Shown here: positions 7,434-16,409 of the stretch, piece after piece | Layout of the letters: each line of letters begins with the position of its first letter | Position numbering within the stretch: the first letter of the stretch is position 1 | Origin: JANYHF01 sp031367715 | GTDB taxonomy: Bacteria > Pseudomonadota > Alphaproteobacteria > Rhizobiales > Hyphomicrobiaceae | DNA: 52,379 bases | Assembly (NCBI GenBank): GCA_031367715.1 | Contig: JANLQJ010000312.1 | Coordinates: forward strand, 1-52,379 | Direction: 5' to 3' | Position numbers and translations under genes: made by a program | The notes under the pieces: model-generated | What the model saw: the letters and a program-made list of their open reading frames with translations, nothing else | The model's database searches: none | Told to the model about the DNA's origin: nothing

Positions 7434-10078
7434 TGCAAATCGGGGCCATTGCTCAGCGCTCATTAAGCAAGCACCCAGCAATTGGGCCGGCAGGCGCAAT
7501 TGCCGACCGGTTTACCGATTGGTTTAGCCGCGCGTTAAGCCAACACGCCGACAATTCTCAGCAATTGAGGCGCATGCAAAAAAGACAGGATGTGGCGCTC
7601 GTGCAGAGCCACCCTCAGCCTAGCGGTCGCGGGACGTCACCTGCGCAGACGACGGCAACCAGCCGGCCGAGCCAGGCTGCGGCTCCGCTCGCGTCCTGGC
7701 GCGACTTGATGACGGGGCGTGCGACTGTCCGGGCGCATCTGCGTTCGCTGTGCTCGGACGAAATGCTTACGCTCACCATCGGCATGGTGATATTGCTTGG
7801 CGGCGTCGCCCTGCAACCGGCCGAGTTGGGCCCCGCCCAACTGCTGGTGGCGATCGGCTCGGCGATCCTGATCCTTGGTTCGGTCTACGGACGGCTCGCG
7901 CGCGTGCGTTTGCTCTCCGTCGACGAGGCCGCTGGTGGCGGCATCGATCGGCTTGGTGACCGCTTTGAGCGTGGCATCGAATCGCTCAGGGACATGCAGT
8001 GGCAGCTGCGCGACAACGAGGCGCGCTATCGCGATCTGCTCGACAGCCAGCAGGACGTGATCTTGCGCCGCAATGCCGAAGGCCGGTTGATCTTTGTCAA
8101 CCGCTCTTTCACGCGCGTGTTCGGCGTCGAGGCCAGCGAAGTGCTTGGCACGCCGTTCCAGCCGCAGCGTCTGGATGGTCACTTGCCGGATGCCAACCTG
8201 GCGCCGTCCGGCACGCGCCGCCGGCGCTATCTGCTGCAAATCGCTACCGCCCAGGGCCCGCGCTGGTACTCGTGGGAGGACTACGTCATCGAGGGTGAGC
8301 AGGAGACCCAGAGCGTCGGCCGCGACGTCACCGAGCAGCACAGTGCCGAAGTGGCGCTGCAGGAGGCACGCGATCAGTCGGAAGCCGCCAACCTGGCCAA
8401 ATCGCGCTTCCTGGCCGTCATGAGCCACGAGATCCGTACCCCCATGAACGGCATCATGGGCATGACCAGTCTGCTGATCGATACCGAGCTTACACCTGAG
8501 CAGGGCACCTACGCGTGCGCCATCGATCAATCGGCCAAGACGCTGTTGTCGCTGATCGATGAGATTCTCGACTTCTCCAAGATCGAGGCTGGACGGCTGG
8601 AGCTGACTGGCGCGCCGCTCAGCCTTGACGATCTGGTGCAGGGTGTGGTCGAGCTGCTGGCGCCACGTGCCCATGACAAAGGCCTGGAAATCGGCTGGTT
8701 CATCGATCCGACGCTGCCGCGCCATGTCATCGGCGACGAAACCAGGTTGCGGCAGATTCTCATGAATCTGGTCGGCAATGCGGTCAAGTTCACGGATGCC
8801 GGCGGCGTCAGCGTCGAAGTTATCGATGCAGATCCGGCGCTAGGCGCCGCCGACGGGGCCACCGCTGGCGCCGGCGATCTGCAGCAGCTCGCGCTGGTGG
8901 TGCGCGACACCGGCATCGGCCTGACCGAAACTGACAAGGCGCGCATCTTCGGCGAGTTCGTGCAAGCCGACACCACGCCGGCCCGTCGCTTCGGTGGCAC
9001 GGGGCTCGGGCTGGCTATCTCCAAGCGTCTGGCACGCGCGATGGGTGGCAACATCGAGGTCGAGAGCACGTTCGGCCAAGGCGCAGCCTTCACGGTGACG
9101 GTCAAGCTGGCGCGGGTCAAGGACAGCCCGCGCGTGTTCGACGAAAATTCGGGCGCGGGCCGCCGCCAGCGCGTGATGGTGGCGACCGTCAAGCCGATCG
9201 AGGGGCGGCTGCTGCTGCAGGCGCTTGAGGCGGGGGGGCACCTGGTCGACGTGGTCGAAGCGGACACCGGTAGCATCGAAAGCCTGATCGCGAGCGATGA
9301 TTTCGGGATCTACGACGCGGTCATCGTCGATGCCGATGTCGGCGCCGCCGCCGCCGGCCGCCTGTTGTCGTCGATTGGCGTTGGCTCCAACGGCAAGCCG
9401 CTGGCGCGCGGCCTGGTGCTGATCGAAGTCGGCCAGCGCGGACTGTTGAAGGATTTCCGCCGGGCGGGCTTTGAGTCTTATCTGATCCGGCCGCTGCGGC
9501 CGTCGTCACTGCTGGTGCAGCTGCGTTCGCGGCGCAAGGATGCGGTTCCCGAGCGGCTCGATGTCGTGCCCGTTGCCGAGGTCAATGCATCCCCGGAATT
9601 GAAGGTGGTGCGGCGCGTGCTACTGGCCGAGGACAATGACATCAACGCCCTGCTTGGCCGGCGCATGCTTGAGCAGCTGGGCGCACAGGTCGTGCGGGTG
9701 CGTAACGGACGCGAGGCGGTGACGGCGGTTGCGCAAAGCCTTGAGGTCGGTCAGGCTGGTTTTGATCTTGTGCTGATGGACGTTCAGATGCCCGAGATGG
9801 ACGGGCTGACGGCGACCAGCGAAGTGCACAAACTGTTCGGCTTCGATGCCGGTCAGACTGCCAGCGCGGCCGCGGGCCGGCCGCCAATCGTTGCCCTGAC
9901 GGCAAATGCCTTCGCCGAGGACCGGCAGGCCTGCCTCAATGCCGGCATGGACGATTATCTGGCCAAGCCCTTCGACCGTTCCAATCTGGCGACGCTGCTC
10001 GAACGCTGGTGCGGCGAGTCCAAGCCGGTAGCCGGCCGGCCAGTCGAGGCGTCGCTCGATCCCAACGCGGTGGCCTGA
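7430..10078 (+). CDS. Membrane hybrid sensor histidine kinase/response regulator
   Basis: An 882-residue inner-membrane signalling protein. Order: a polar N-terminal stretch (1-100), two membrane segments (about 105-160), and a PAS-like domain after a short coiled linker (about 185-300). Next comes HisKA with the phosphorylated His333 in SHEIRTPMNGI, then a HATPase domain (NAVKF near 450, DTGIGL, GGTGLGL). A degenerate receiver follows (about 580-700, ending RPLRP where a Lys is expected), then a true receiver with LLAEDNDIN, acceptor Asp784 in LMDVQMPEMDG, and KPF. It overlaps comM by ATGA, so expression is coupled. The input signal is unknown, and no separate output regulator gene is adjacent. 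An alternative start is the Met at residue 49. Confidence 0.9.
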   Translation: MMQIGAIAQRSLSKHPAIGPAGAIADRFTDWFSRALSQHADNSQQLRRMQKRQDVALVQSHPQPSGRGTSPAQTTATSRPSQAAAPLASWRDLMTGRATVRAHLRSLCSDEMLTLTIGMVILLGGVALQPAELGPAQLLVAIGSAILILGSVYGRLARVRLLSVDEAAGGGIDRLGDRFERGIESLRDMQWQLRDNEARYRDLLDSQQDVILRRNAEGRLIFVNRSFTRVFGVEASEVLGTPFQPQRLDGHLPDANLAPSGTRRRRYLLQIATAQGPRWYSWEDYVIEGEQETQSVGRDVTEQHSAEVALQEARDQSEAANLAKSRFLAVMSHEIRTPMNGIMGMTSLLIDTELTPEQGTYACAIDQSAKTLLSLIDEILDFSKIEAGRLELTGAPLSLDDLVQGVVELLAPRAHDKGLEIGWFIDPTLPRHVIGDETRLRQILMNLVGNAVKFTDAGGVSVEVIDADPALGAADGATAGAGDLQQLALVVRDTGIGLTETDKARIFGEFVQADTTPARRFGGTGLGLAISKRLARAMGGNIEVESTFGQGAAFTVTVKLARVKDSPRVFDENSGAGRRQRVMVATVKPIEGRLLLQALEAGGHLVDVVEADTGSIESLIASDDFGIYDAVIVDADVGAAAAGRLLSSIGVGSNGKPLARGLVLIEVGQRGLLKDFRRAGFESYLIRPLRPSSLLVQLRSRRKDAVPERLDVVPVAEVNASPELKVVRRVLLAEDNDINALLGRRMLEQLGAQVVRVRNGREAVTAVAQSLEVGQAGFDLVLMDVQMPEMDGLTATSEVHKLFGFDAGQTASAAAGRPPIVALTANAFAEDRQACLNAGMDDYLAKPFDRSNLATLLERWCGESKPVAGRPVEASLDPNAVA

Positions 10079-10387
10079 AACCGTCGAGCGGAAGATTTGA
10101 CCGGTGGTTGCCATCCGGAAGTAAACATGGCTTGTTTCGGAGTTGAGAGGGCGGTTTACACTTCATCTGCATCAGCAGTGGCGCCAAAGTGGGGTCTGAC
10201 CCCACTTCTGCTCCGCTTTTGCTAGCGCCGCAGTGTTGGGATGATCCACGTCAATCGCAAAGTCTAGTTTGGCTGGCTTGACGGGGGCTCTGGCTTGCAA
10301 AAGCCGCCGCAATGACAGGCTCTTGGCTTGGCGTGCCGGGGCCCCACGACGGTAATCGACACGGGGTAGTCCTGTTATAGCTTCGTG
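10079..10387. other. Convergent intergenic region
   Basis: Between the kinase gene and trmD, which converge. Apart from the palindrome at 10187-10207 I see no gene, RNA or repeat in these 309 bases. Confidence 0.5.
10187..10207. terminator. Perfect palindrome between convergent genes
   Basis: AAGTGGGGTC-T-GACCCCACTT is a 10-bp perfect inverted repeat around one base, lying between the ends of the kinase gene and trmD. It could serve as a bidirectional terminator. The GGGGTCTGACCCC core also resembles REP-like sequences found dispersed in other genomes, so its origin may be a mobile repeat. Confidence 0.45.
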
Positions 10388-11095
10388 TCAGGACTTTGCC
10401 GGCGGCTTTGGCCAGCGGGCGGCCAGATCGGGGCGGCGCGCGACGGTCAATCGGCGGGCTTCGGCCAGGCGCCACTCGGCGATGCGCTGGTGGTTGCCCG
10501 ACAGCAGCGGAGCGGGGATCGCCATACCCTCCCACTGGCGTGGACGTGTGTATTGAGGATATTCCAGCAGGTCGTGCTCGAAGGTCTCCTCGGCCCCTGA
10601 CACGGCCTTGCCCATGACACCGGGCAACAGCCGCACGCAGGCATCGATGACGGCAAGTGCAGCCGGCTCGCCGCCCGACAGCACGAAGTCGCCGATCGAT
10701 ATCTCCGTCATACCGCGGGCTGCGATGACCCGCTCGTCGACGCCTTCGAAGCGGCCGGCCAGCAGGATGAGTCCTGGGCCGGCAGCCCATTCGCGCACTC
10801 GCTGCTGCGTCAGCGGTTCGCCGCGCGGCGAGAGATAGATTGCCGGCAGCCCCGGCGCGTACTCTCGCGCCAAATCGATGGCTGCGGCGACCACATCGGC
10901 GCGCAGCACCATGCCCGGGCCGCCACCGGCCGGCGTGTCATCGACGGTGCGATTCTGTCCAAGCCCGAAGTCGCGCAAGGCGATGGTTTGCAGCGACCAC
11001 AAACCTTCCTGCAGCGCCCGTCCCGACAGCGACAGTCCGAGTACGCCCGGGAAGGCCTCGGGAAACAATGTCACGACAATGCTGCGCCAGGTCAT
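10388..11095 (-). CDS. trmD: tRNA (guanine37-N1)-methyltransferase
   Basis: SPOUT-class enzyme that methylates G37 next to the anticodon using S-adenosylmethionine, preventing +1 frameshifts. At 235 residues it is full length. It shows the family signatures RTVDDTPAGGGPGMVLRAD, LLAGRFEGVDERVIA and the knot motif FVLSGGEPAALAVIDA, and the C-terminal LLSGNHQRIAEWR. The usual partners rimM and rplS are not next to it: upstream is hemY after 234 bp, with no rimM fragment that I can recognise. This dispersed placement is notable but not unique. Confidence 0.95.
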   Translation of the reverse strand: MTWRSIVVTLFPEAFPGVLGLSLSGRALQEGLWSLQTIALRDFGLGQNRTVDDTPAGGGPGMVLRADVVAAAIDLAREYAPGLPAIYLSPRGEPLTQQRVREWAAGPGLILLAGRFEGVDERVIAARGMTEISIGDFVLSGGEPAALAVIDACVRLLPGVMGKAVSGAEETFEHDLLEYPQYTRPRQWEGMAIPAPLLSGNHQRIAEWRLAEARRLTVARRPDLAARWPKPPAKS

Positions 11096-11329
11096 GGCAG
11101 AGAGTTCCCGATCGCAAGGCTTGGTGCGTCAGGTCAAAAGACCGCCAGCACCGGTTGATTGGAAGCGACACCCGACGCGGCCAAGTCTCCGCCTCGTGGG
11201 GTGGCTGGCGCCATGCGCCGGGTCGGGCTCGACCAACAGCACCTGAAAGCTCCACCCTCGACGCCTCCCAACCAACGGGATGGGAGCCCGATCGCATGCC
11301 GGTTCGCGCCGTGTCAGATGAAAACCGAT

Positions 11330-13177
11330 CTAACTGGCAGCCTTGCGAGCCGTCCCTGCTTGCTCGGGACCCGGATCGTCTGGGGCGTGTGGCGCAACGA
11401 AGAACTCAACCTCGGCTTCGCGGCGCCGGCTGCCGGTCATGCTGTCGTCGGATGCCGAGACACTGACGCGCTTGACCGAAGACCCTGCTGCGGGTCCTTC
11501 GGCATTGCCCGACATCAACCGCGGCGGCGCCGAATTTGCCGGACCATTGCCGTCCTTGGCGCGGGGCTCGCCTGGCGTCACGGCCTTGGCAGGCTCGGCC
11601 AGCTTGTCGGCGGAACGCAGCGCGCGCTTGGCCGCCAGTGATACCGGATCATTGAGCGCGCTGACCGGTTCGATCTCAGTGCTGCCGCTGGCGCTGCCGG
11701 GCGCACTTTGCGGCAGTGTTTCGAGCACCGCGGCCTTGGGTGTCGGGCTGGCGCTGCGAGCGCTTTGCGTCACCGGCTCGGCCTCGATGGTCTTGGCCGA
11801 GTCGCGCATCAGCGGGCCGCTCAGCAAGCCATCGTCTGCTGGCGAGGCAAATTGCGCCAGCTCCTCCAGCAGCAGCGCGCCACGCACCTTCTCGGTCAAC
11901 TCCTCGGCGACTTTCCACTCATAGGCATCCAGACGCCCGCTGACCGGCGAGACTGGCGCCCAGCGATCCGACACATGTGAATCCGCCACCCAGACCGGGT
12001 CGCGCGGGGCGTGAATGGCACGGGCGAGCCACTCGCGCACGCGGCCCGAGTCGCCCTTCTCGCCACCTTCGATGCGTGCCATCAGCACACAGATGCGGGC
12101 CGACAGCCCATCGCTCAGCAAGGGTTCGAGTGCTGTGCGCGCCTCGGCCCAGGCCCGGGCCTCGATGGCAGCGTTGGTGATGGCAATGATGCCCTCGCGG
12201 TTGCCGGGCGTGAGCGCCGCCAGCTTGCGCACGCGTTGCAGCCGGTCGCGCGGCGAATCTCCGGTGCGGGCAAAGGCGTGAATGACGGCCAGATCGGGAT
12301 GCGGGACGCGGCGCCAAGTCTGCTCGATTGTGGCAGTCGACTTCTGCATCTTGCCGCGGGCCGCCAGCAGCCGGCCAGCGATCTCGGCGGCCGGGACCAG
12401 ATCGGGCGAAAGGTCGTGCGCCTCGCTGGCCAGCGCCTCGGCCCTGGCGGCGTCCTTGTCCTCAAGGTCCATGGCCTGCGCAGTCAACAATATGGCGCGG
12501 CGGCGCTCGGCGTCCTTGCGCGAGACCAGGTCATTGCGGCGCGCGGCGGCCAGCGTGACGATTGCGCCGGCCCAATCGGATTGCCGGCATTGGATGTCGA
12601 ACAGGGCATCGGAGGCCCAGCCTAGTTTTGGCCCGCGCTTCAGCGCCTGTTCAGCAAGACCACGGGCGGCGACCAGATCGTTGCCGCGTTCGGCTTCCAG
12701 ATAGAGGCCGCGCAGGCCCAACAGTTCGGTCTGCGGCGAGAGCAACATCTGCTCATAGACGCGCTGGGCGGTTTTGCGATCGCCGGAAAGCTGCGCGGTC
12801 TGGGCTCTGAGAAGATCCGTCAGCGGCTCATTGGGCAGCGCCCGGCTGGCCTGGCTGGCATAGCGGGCGGCCAGCGCGCGGTCGCCGGCCCCGACCGCGA
12901 TCATGCCGCTGGTGAGGGCTTCGAGGCCTTGTTGCTGGCGGCGGCGATGGAAGAAGCGTGTCATCGATTGCGGGCTTTGCAGCAGGCTGCGCAGCAGCGA
13001 GGTCAACAGCCAGAGGACGGCCAGTGTGACCAGCATCAGCACCACCGCCTGGAATACGCTGAGCCGGATCTGATAACCGATCCAATCCACCGTGAGGGTA
13101 CCGGGACGATCGGCAAGCCAGGCCAGGCCAGCGGTTCCGGCAGCCAGCAACAGCAAAAAGCCAATGAGACGAGGCAT
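11330..13177 (-). CDS. hemY: HemY-like membrane TPR protein
   Basis: Inner-membrane protein of 615 residues belonging to the proteobacterial HemY family, whose genes sit beside hemD but whose biochemical role in heme synthesis is unproven. Two N-terminal membrane segments (about 4-22 and 40-62) are followed by a TPR array (about 85-400) that should face the cytoplasm or periplasm as a scaffold. The last 170 residues are low-complexity, rich in Ala, Pro and Ser, with no recognisable fold. It follows the mitofilin gene by 25 bp, as part of hemD-mic60-hemY. Confidence 0.88.
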   Translation of the reverse strand: MPRLIGFLLLLAAGTAGLAWLADRPGTLTVDWIGYQIRLSVFQAVVLMLVTLAVLWLLTSLLRSLLQSPQSMTRFFHRRRQQQGLEALTSGMIAVGAGDRALAARYASQASRALPNEPLTDLLRAQTAQLSGDRKTAQRVYEQMLLSPQTELLGLRGLYLEAERGNDLVAARGLAEQALKRGPKLGWASDALFDIQCRQSDWAGAIVTLAAARRNDLVSRKDAERRRAILLTAQAMDLEDKDAARAEALASEAHDLSPDLVPAAEIAGRLLAARGKMQKSTATIEQTWRRVPHPDLAVIHAFARTGDSPRDRLQRVRKLAALTPGNREGIIAITNAAIEARAWAEARTALEPLLSDGLSARICVLMARIEGGEKGDSGRVREWLARAIHAPRDPVWVADSHVSDRWAPVSPVSGRLDAYEWKVAEELTEKVRGALLLEELAQFASPADDGLLSGPLMRDSAKTIEAEPVTQSARSASPTPKAAVLETLPQSAPGSASGSTEIEPVSALNDPVSLAAKRALRSADKLAEPAKAVTPGEPRAKDGNGPANSAPPRLMSGNAEGPAAGSSVKRVSVSASDDSMTGSRRREAEVEFFVAPHAPDDPGPEQAGTARKAAS

Positions 13178-13202
13178 CGCAACTACTCACTTGAACGGAA
13201 AA

Positions 13203-14939
13203 TCAGTTGGTTCCGCTGGGTCCCATCAACTTGACAAGTCCTGCATCGACGGCCGCGATGCTCTGGTCGAGCGACAGCCGAGCGGCCAACTTGCCCAGCC
13301 ATGGCTCGGCCGCCTTGCGGGCGTCACCCTGCAGTTTGCCTGCCTCGCGCAAGGTGCCGTCGAGATCGCCGGTCTGCAACCGCGCTTCCGTACGCGCGAC
13401 AATGGCGTCGGCGCCTTCGCCGGACACCTCACCGGTCTTGCGCACCTGCACCACCGAGCGGGCGCCCTGCCAGAGCTGGCCGATCAGCGAGGCATCGTCG
13501 GGCGATTTGCTACCGGCATTGATCAGCGACCAGGTCAAGTCCTTGAATTCAGCGCTGAGCTGCGTTGCGGTCGGCAATCCCTTGTCGGCATTGGCTTCGA
13601 GGCTGGTGAGATCGAGGTCCTTGGGCGCGATCCGCTTGACCTCGGCCAGTTCCTTGGCGTAGCCGCCGCCGCGTTCGACGACGCGCTTCAGATTGGCGAG
13701 TTGCAGGCTCAGCAGGATGCGATTGGACCCCTGCTCGCGGCTCTGATCGCGGGCCGTGATGGCGGCAAGGTCGGCCTGCAGTTTGCTGGTTGTGGCGTTC
13801 ACGGAGGTGAGCTGGTCGGATTTCGCAAACGAGCCAGTGGCCGCCTGCAATTCCATCTTGAGTTCGCCGGTCGAAGCCTGCAGGGCGGCCAGATCCTGGC
13901 GCAGCTGCTGGTTGCCGGCGCCGACCGAGGCGATGTCCTGTGACAGCTTCTGCGCTTCAGCCTTCATGCCGACGATCTGATCACCGAGCGTCTTGTTGCT
14001 GGCTTTCAGCGTTTCGACCGACAGGCCCTTGTCGATCTCGCTCAGCCGATCCTCGAAATGGGCGCTCTGTTTCTGCAGGTCGCCCTGCAGGCTCTTGCGC
14101 GTTTCGGCCAGATGCGCATCGAGCGTGCTGCCGATGGTATCGAACCTGGTGACAAGAGCCGCCATTTGGCCGGGCTGTCCGCCCTGACCGCTGGCGCCGG
14201 ACTGCGCCAGCATCTTGAACTGGTCTTCGATCTTGCCGAGACGATTGCTGAGTTCGGGGTTGGCGGCCTGGGTGCTGAGCATCTGCTCCAGCTTGCTGGC
14301 GCGGTCGATCAGCTGCTTTTGCTGCGTCCGCAGAGTGTCGATCACCGGAGCGGCAACCGCAGTCTGCTCGAGCTTGGCTTTCAAGCTTTCCAGCTGTTCC
14401 TTCAGCCCGTTGATTTCAACGCCGGCGCCGTGTTCCTTGGTGTCCTGTTCGATCACGCCCATGCGGCGCGTGAGCTGCTCGATCTGACCGGCGGAATAGG
14501 TCGGGATGTTCAGGCCAAGCGTGTTGGCGAGATAGTCGGCACCGAATATGGCCAGCGCCGCGCCCACACCGCCAGCGACCAGATGAGTGAGGAAACCGCC
14601 GACGCCGGATGAGCGGCGTGGCGTTTTGGCGGCAATCGCAGCGGCTGCAGCTGGTGCGCTCGTGCTGGCCGCCGCAGCAGGTTTGCCGGTGGCTTTGGCG
14701 TCGTCGGGTTTGCGGCTTTCAGCGGTTGCTGCGCCGCTGGTGGATTTGGCAGCGGCTGCCGGCTCGGCAGCGGCTGCGCTGTCCTTGGCTGACGCGCCCG
14801 GCGCATCGCTCTTGGGGATGTCGCGCCGCTCGATTTCAGTCGCTTGCAATTCGATGGTGGCCGCCGGGCGCTTGGTCGGTTGCGGGCCCATGCCAGGACG
14901 CGTGCCTGCTTTTGCAGGATCCTTGGGAGTGTCGGTCAT
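13203..14939 (-). CDS. Bacterial mitofilin (Mic60) homologue
   Basis: A 578-residue protein with an Ala/Pro-rich, mostly disordered N-terminus (1-108) and a single membrane helix around 112-135 (FLTHLVAGGVGAALAIFGAD). A long coiled coil spans about 150-400, and the C-terminal mitofilin domain about 430-578. Alphaproteobacterial Mic60 proteins shape intracytoplasmic or inner membranes and are the relatives of the mitochondrial crista-junction protein. The location between hemD and hemY is characteristic of the family in this class and supports the call, since the coiled-coil part alone would be weak evidence. Confidence 0.85.
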   Translation of the reverse strand: MTDTPKDPAKAGTRPGMGPQPTKRPAATIELQATEIERRDIPKSDAPGASAKDSAAAAEPAAAAKSTSGAATAESRKPDDAKATGKPAAAASTSAPAAAAAIAAKTPRRSSGVGGFLTHLVAGGVGAALAIFGADYLANTLGLNIPTYSAGQIEQLTRRMGVIEQDTKEHGAGVEINGLKEQLESLKAKLEQTAVAAPVIDTLRTQQKQLIDRASKLEQMLSTQAANPELSNRLGKIEDQFKMLAQSGASGQGGQPGQMAALVTRFDTIGSTLDAHLAETRKSLQGDLQKQSAHFEDRLSEIDKGLSVETLKASNKTLGDQIVGMKAEAQKLSQDIASVGAGNQQLRQDLAALQASTGELKMELQAATGSFAKSDQLTSVNATTSKLQADLAAITARDQSREQGSNRILLSLQLANLKRVVERGGGYAKELAEVKRIAPKDLDLTSLEANADKGLPTATQLSAEFKDLTWSLINAGSKSPDDASLIGQLWQGARSVVQVRKTGEVSGEGADAIVARTEARLQTGDLDGTLREAGKLQGDARKAAEPWLGKLAARLSLDQSIAAVDAGLVKLMGPSGTN

Positions 14940-15005
14940 CCGTATGCCTTACTTATGCCAGTCGGGACCTAGGTCGGGACCGCCTTGAGAAAAGTCCCGC
15001 CACGA

Positions 15006-15734
15006 TCACGAATGTGTAGCGTCCAAGTCGATAAGCGCAACAAGTTCTTGCAAGTTTGGCCGCAATGGGATGCGCACAGGAATTTCGCCAAAAGTCGTTA
15101 ATGCAGCCGCGACGCGATCGGAAAGGCAGTAGTGCCGAATGTGTGCCAGCTCGCGCCCAAGCCCGGCAGCTTCGGCCAGGTCCGCATAGGCTTCGGCGCT
15201 GCGCGGTGACAGCAGAACCGTGCCTTCGATACTGCCGCGCACCAGCCCCGCGATGGTTTCGACGGCGAAGGTCTTGGCCGGGACCGCGCGGTAGACAATG
15301 GCGCTGATGACGGAGACACTGGCGGCCAGAAGCGGTGGCGCGAGGTCCGCGGCTACGTTTTCACCGCGCAGATAGAGCACCGAGCCTTGGTTGGCGGCCA
15401 GGCCCGCAACGAGATCGGGAATAAGCCCGCGGGCGGTGCCCTCGCCGTGACGGACGTCGTTGAATCCCATCAGCCGCGCGGTGCCTGCCGTGCCACCGCC
15501 AACGGCGTAAACCGGCAGATGCAGGATGCGAGCGTGCAGCGGGCCACCTCGCAGGACCCGCAAGGCATTCGAGGACGTGACGGCAACCGCCTGTAGCTGA
15601 GACAGATCGATATCGGGTGGCGGCAAGGCATCGATGCGCAACAGCGGATCGATGCTGACGCTGTGGCCGCGCGCGCGCAATAGCGCCGGGAGCGGATCGT
15701 CGTCAGACTTGGGCCGGGTCAGCAGCAGATGCAT
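15006..15734 (-). CDS. hemD: Uroporphyrinogen-III synthase
   Basis: Cyclises hydroxymethylbilane, inverting ring D, to give uroporphyrinogen III, the common precursor of heme and cobalamin. The 242 residues fit the family, which is poorly conserved: MHLLLTRPKSDD at the start, AVAVTSSNALRVL, VLYLRGENVAADL and the late GTVLLSPRSAEAY are the recognisable parts. hemC, the usual upstream partner, is absent; soxG lies 24 bp upstream on the same strand, so hemD may be read from the sarcosine oxidase promoter. mic60 and hemY follow. Confidence 0.9.
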   Translation of the reverse strand: MHLLLTRPKSDDDPLPALLRARGHSVSIDPLLRIDALPPPDIDLSQLQAVAVTSSNALRVLRGGPLHARILHLPVYAVGGGTAGTARLMGFNDVRHGEGTARGLIPDLVAGLAANQGSVLYLRGENVAADLAPPLLAASVSVISAIVYRAVPAKTFAVETIAGLVRGSIEGTVLLSPRSAEAYADLAEAAGLGRELAHIRHYCLSDRVAAALTTFGEIPVRIPLRPNLQELVALIDLDATHS

Positions 15735-15758
15735 GAGGCAATCCTCCAGCCGGATGCA

Positions 15759-16409
15759 TCACGGGCCGCCGGTCTCGAAATGCGGCAGATGCAACTTCAC
15801 CAGCCCTTTGGGAGGTTGTTCCGGCAGGCCCCATTCGTGACCGGCCTCGGCCAGCAGGCACCAGAGATAATCGGCCATCGAGATGCGGATGATGATGTCG
15901 AAGGCGGGGCCGCCGGGCCCGGCGTCATCGCGGGTCTGGCGCAGGAATGGGTTGGCGCGGCCAAGATTGGTGGTCATACCCATGCCGGTCTTGAAGACAC
16001 GCGGATGGAAATCCACCGTCGCGATTTTCATCAACATGTCCCGCGCGTGCGTGCCGGTCAGCTCGATGGTGGTGTAGTAGTCGGTGACATCAGCGATCTG
16101 GTGGTGTTGGCCGGTGAGTGCTGGTGTGAGATCGAAAACGAGCGCGGCCTCGGCGCCGGGCGCCGTCACCAGCAGCCATTCGTCGGGGCTGAGCCATTGT
16201 GCGGCAGCGCGCGCGCCGGCCGCGGTTTCGTTCACCTTGCCGGGGAGCGCCGCGCCTAGAACCTTGGAAGCCGCCGGGCCGATGCGCGTGCGATCGCCGC
16301 GCAGGATCAGTTTTCCTTCGAACGGTTTTTCGGCAATCGCCGCGCCGTCATTGCTGCCCTTGAGAGCTGTGCGATGGGCTAGCGCGGCACGCCGGTTCAG
16401 GTCGCTCAT
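15759..16409 (-). CDS. soxG: Sarcosine oxidase gamma subunit
   Basis: Gamma subunit of heterotetrameric sarcosine oxidase. The 216-residue product has the GcvT-like fold segments typical of SoxG (AAQWLSPDEWLLVT, DVTDYYTTIELTG, FDIIIRISMADYLWCLL). The start overlaps the end of soxA by four bases (ATGA), giving a coupled alpha-gamma pair. The beta and delta genes that normally precede soxA are not here. Confidence 0.9.
   Translation of the reverse strand: MSDLNRRAALAHRTALKGSNDGAAIAEKPFEGKLILRGDRTRIGPAASKVLGAALPGKVNETAAGARAAAQWLSPDEWLLVTAPGAEAALVFDLTPALTGQHHQIADVTDYYTTIELTGTHARDMLMKIATVDFHPRVFKTGMGMTTNLGRANPFLRQTRDDAGPGGPAFDIIIRISMADYLWCLLAEAGHEWGLPEQPPKGLVKLHLPHFETGGP

Noticed and set aside
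7637..8725. Long open frame antisense to the histidine kinase (362 codons)
   Set aside because: It mirrors the codon bias of the kinase on the other strand, is Arg/Gln/His-rich and has no recognisable domain.
11096..11329. Possible rimM fragment upstream of trmD
   Set aside because: No frame of this 234-bp spacer resembles RimM, and no structured leader could be recognised.
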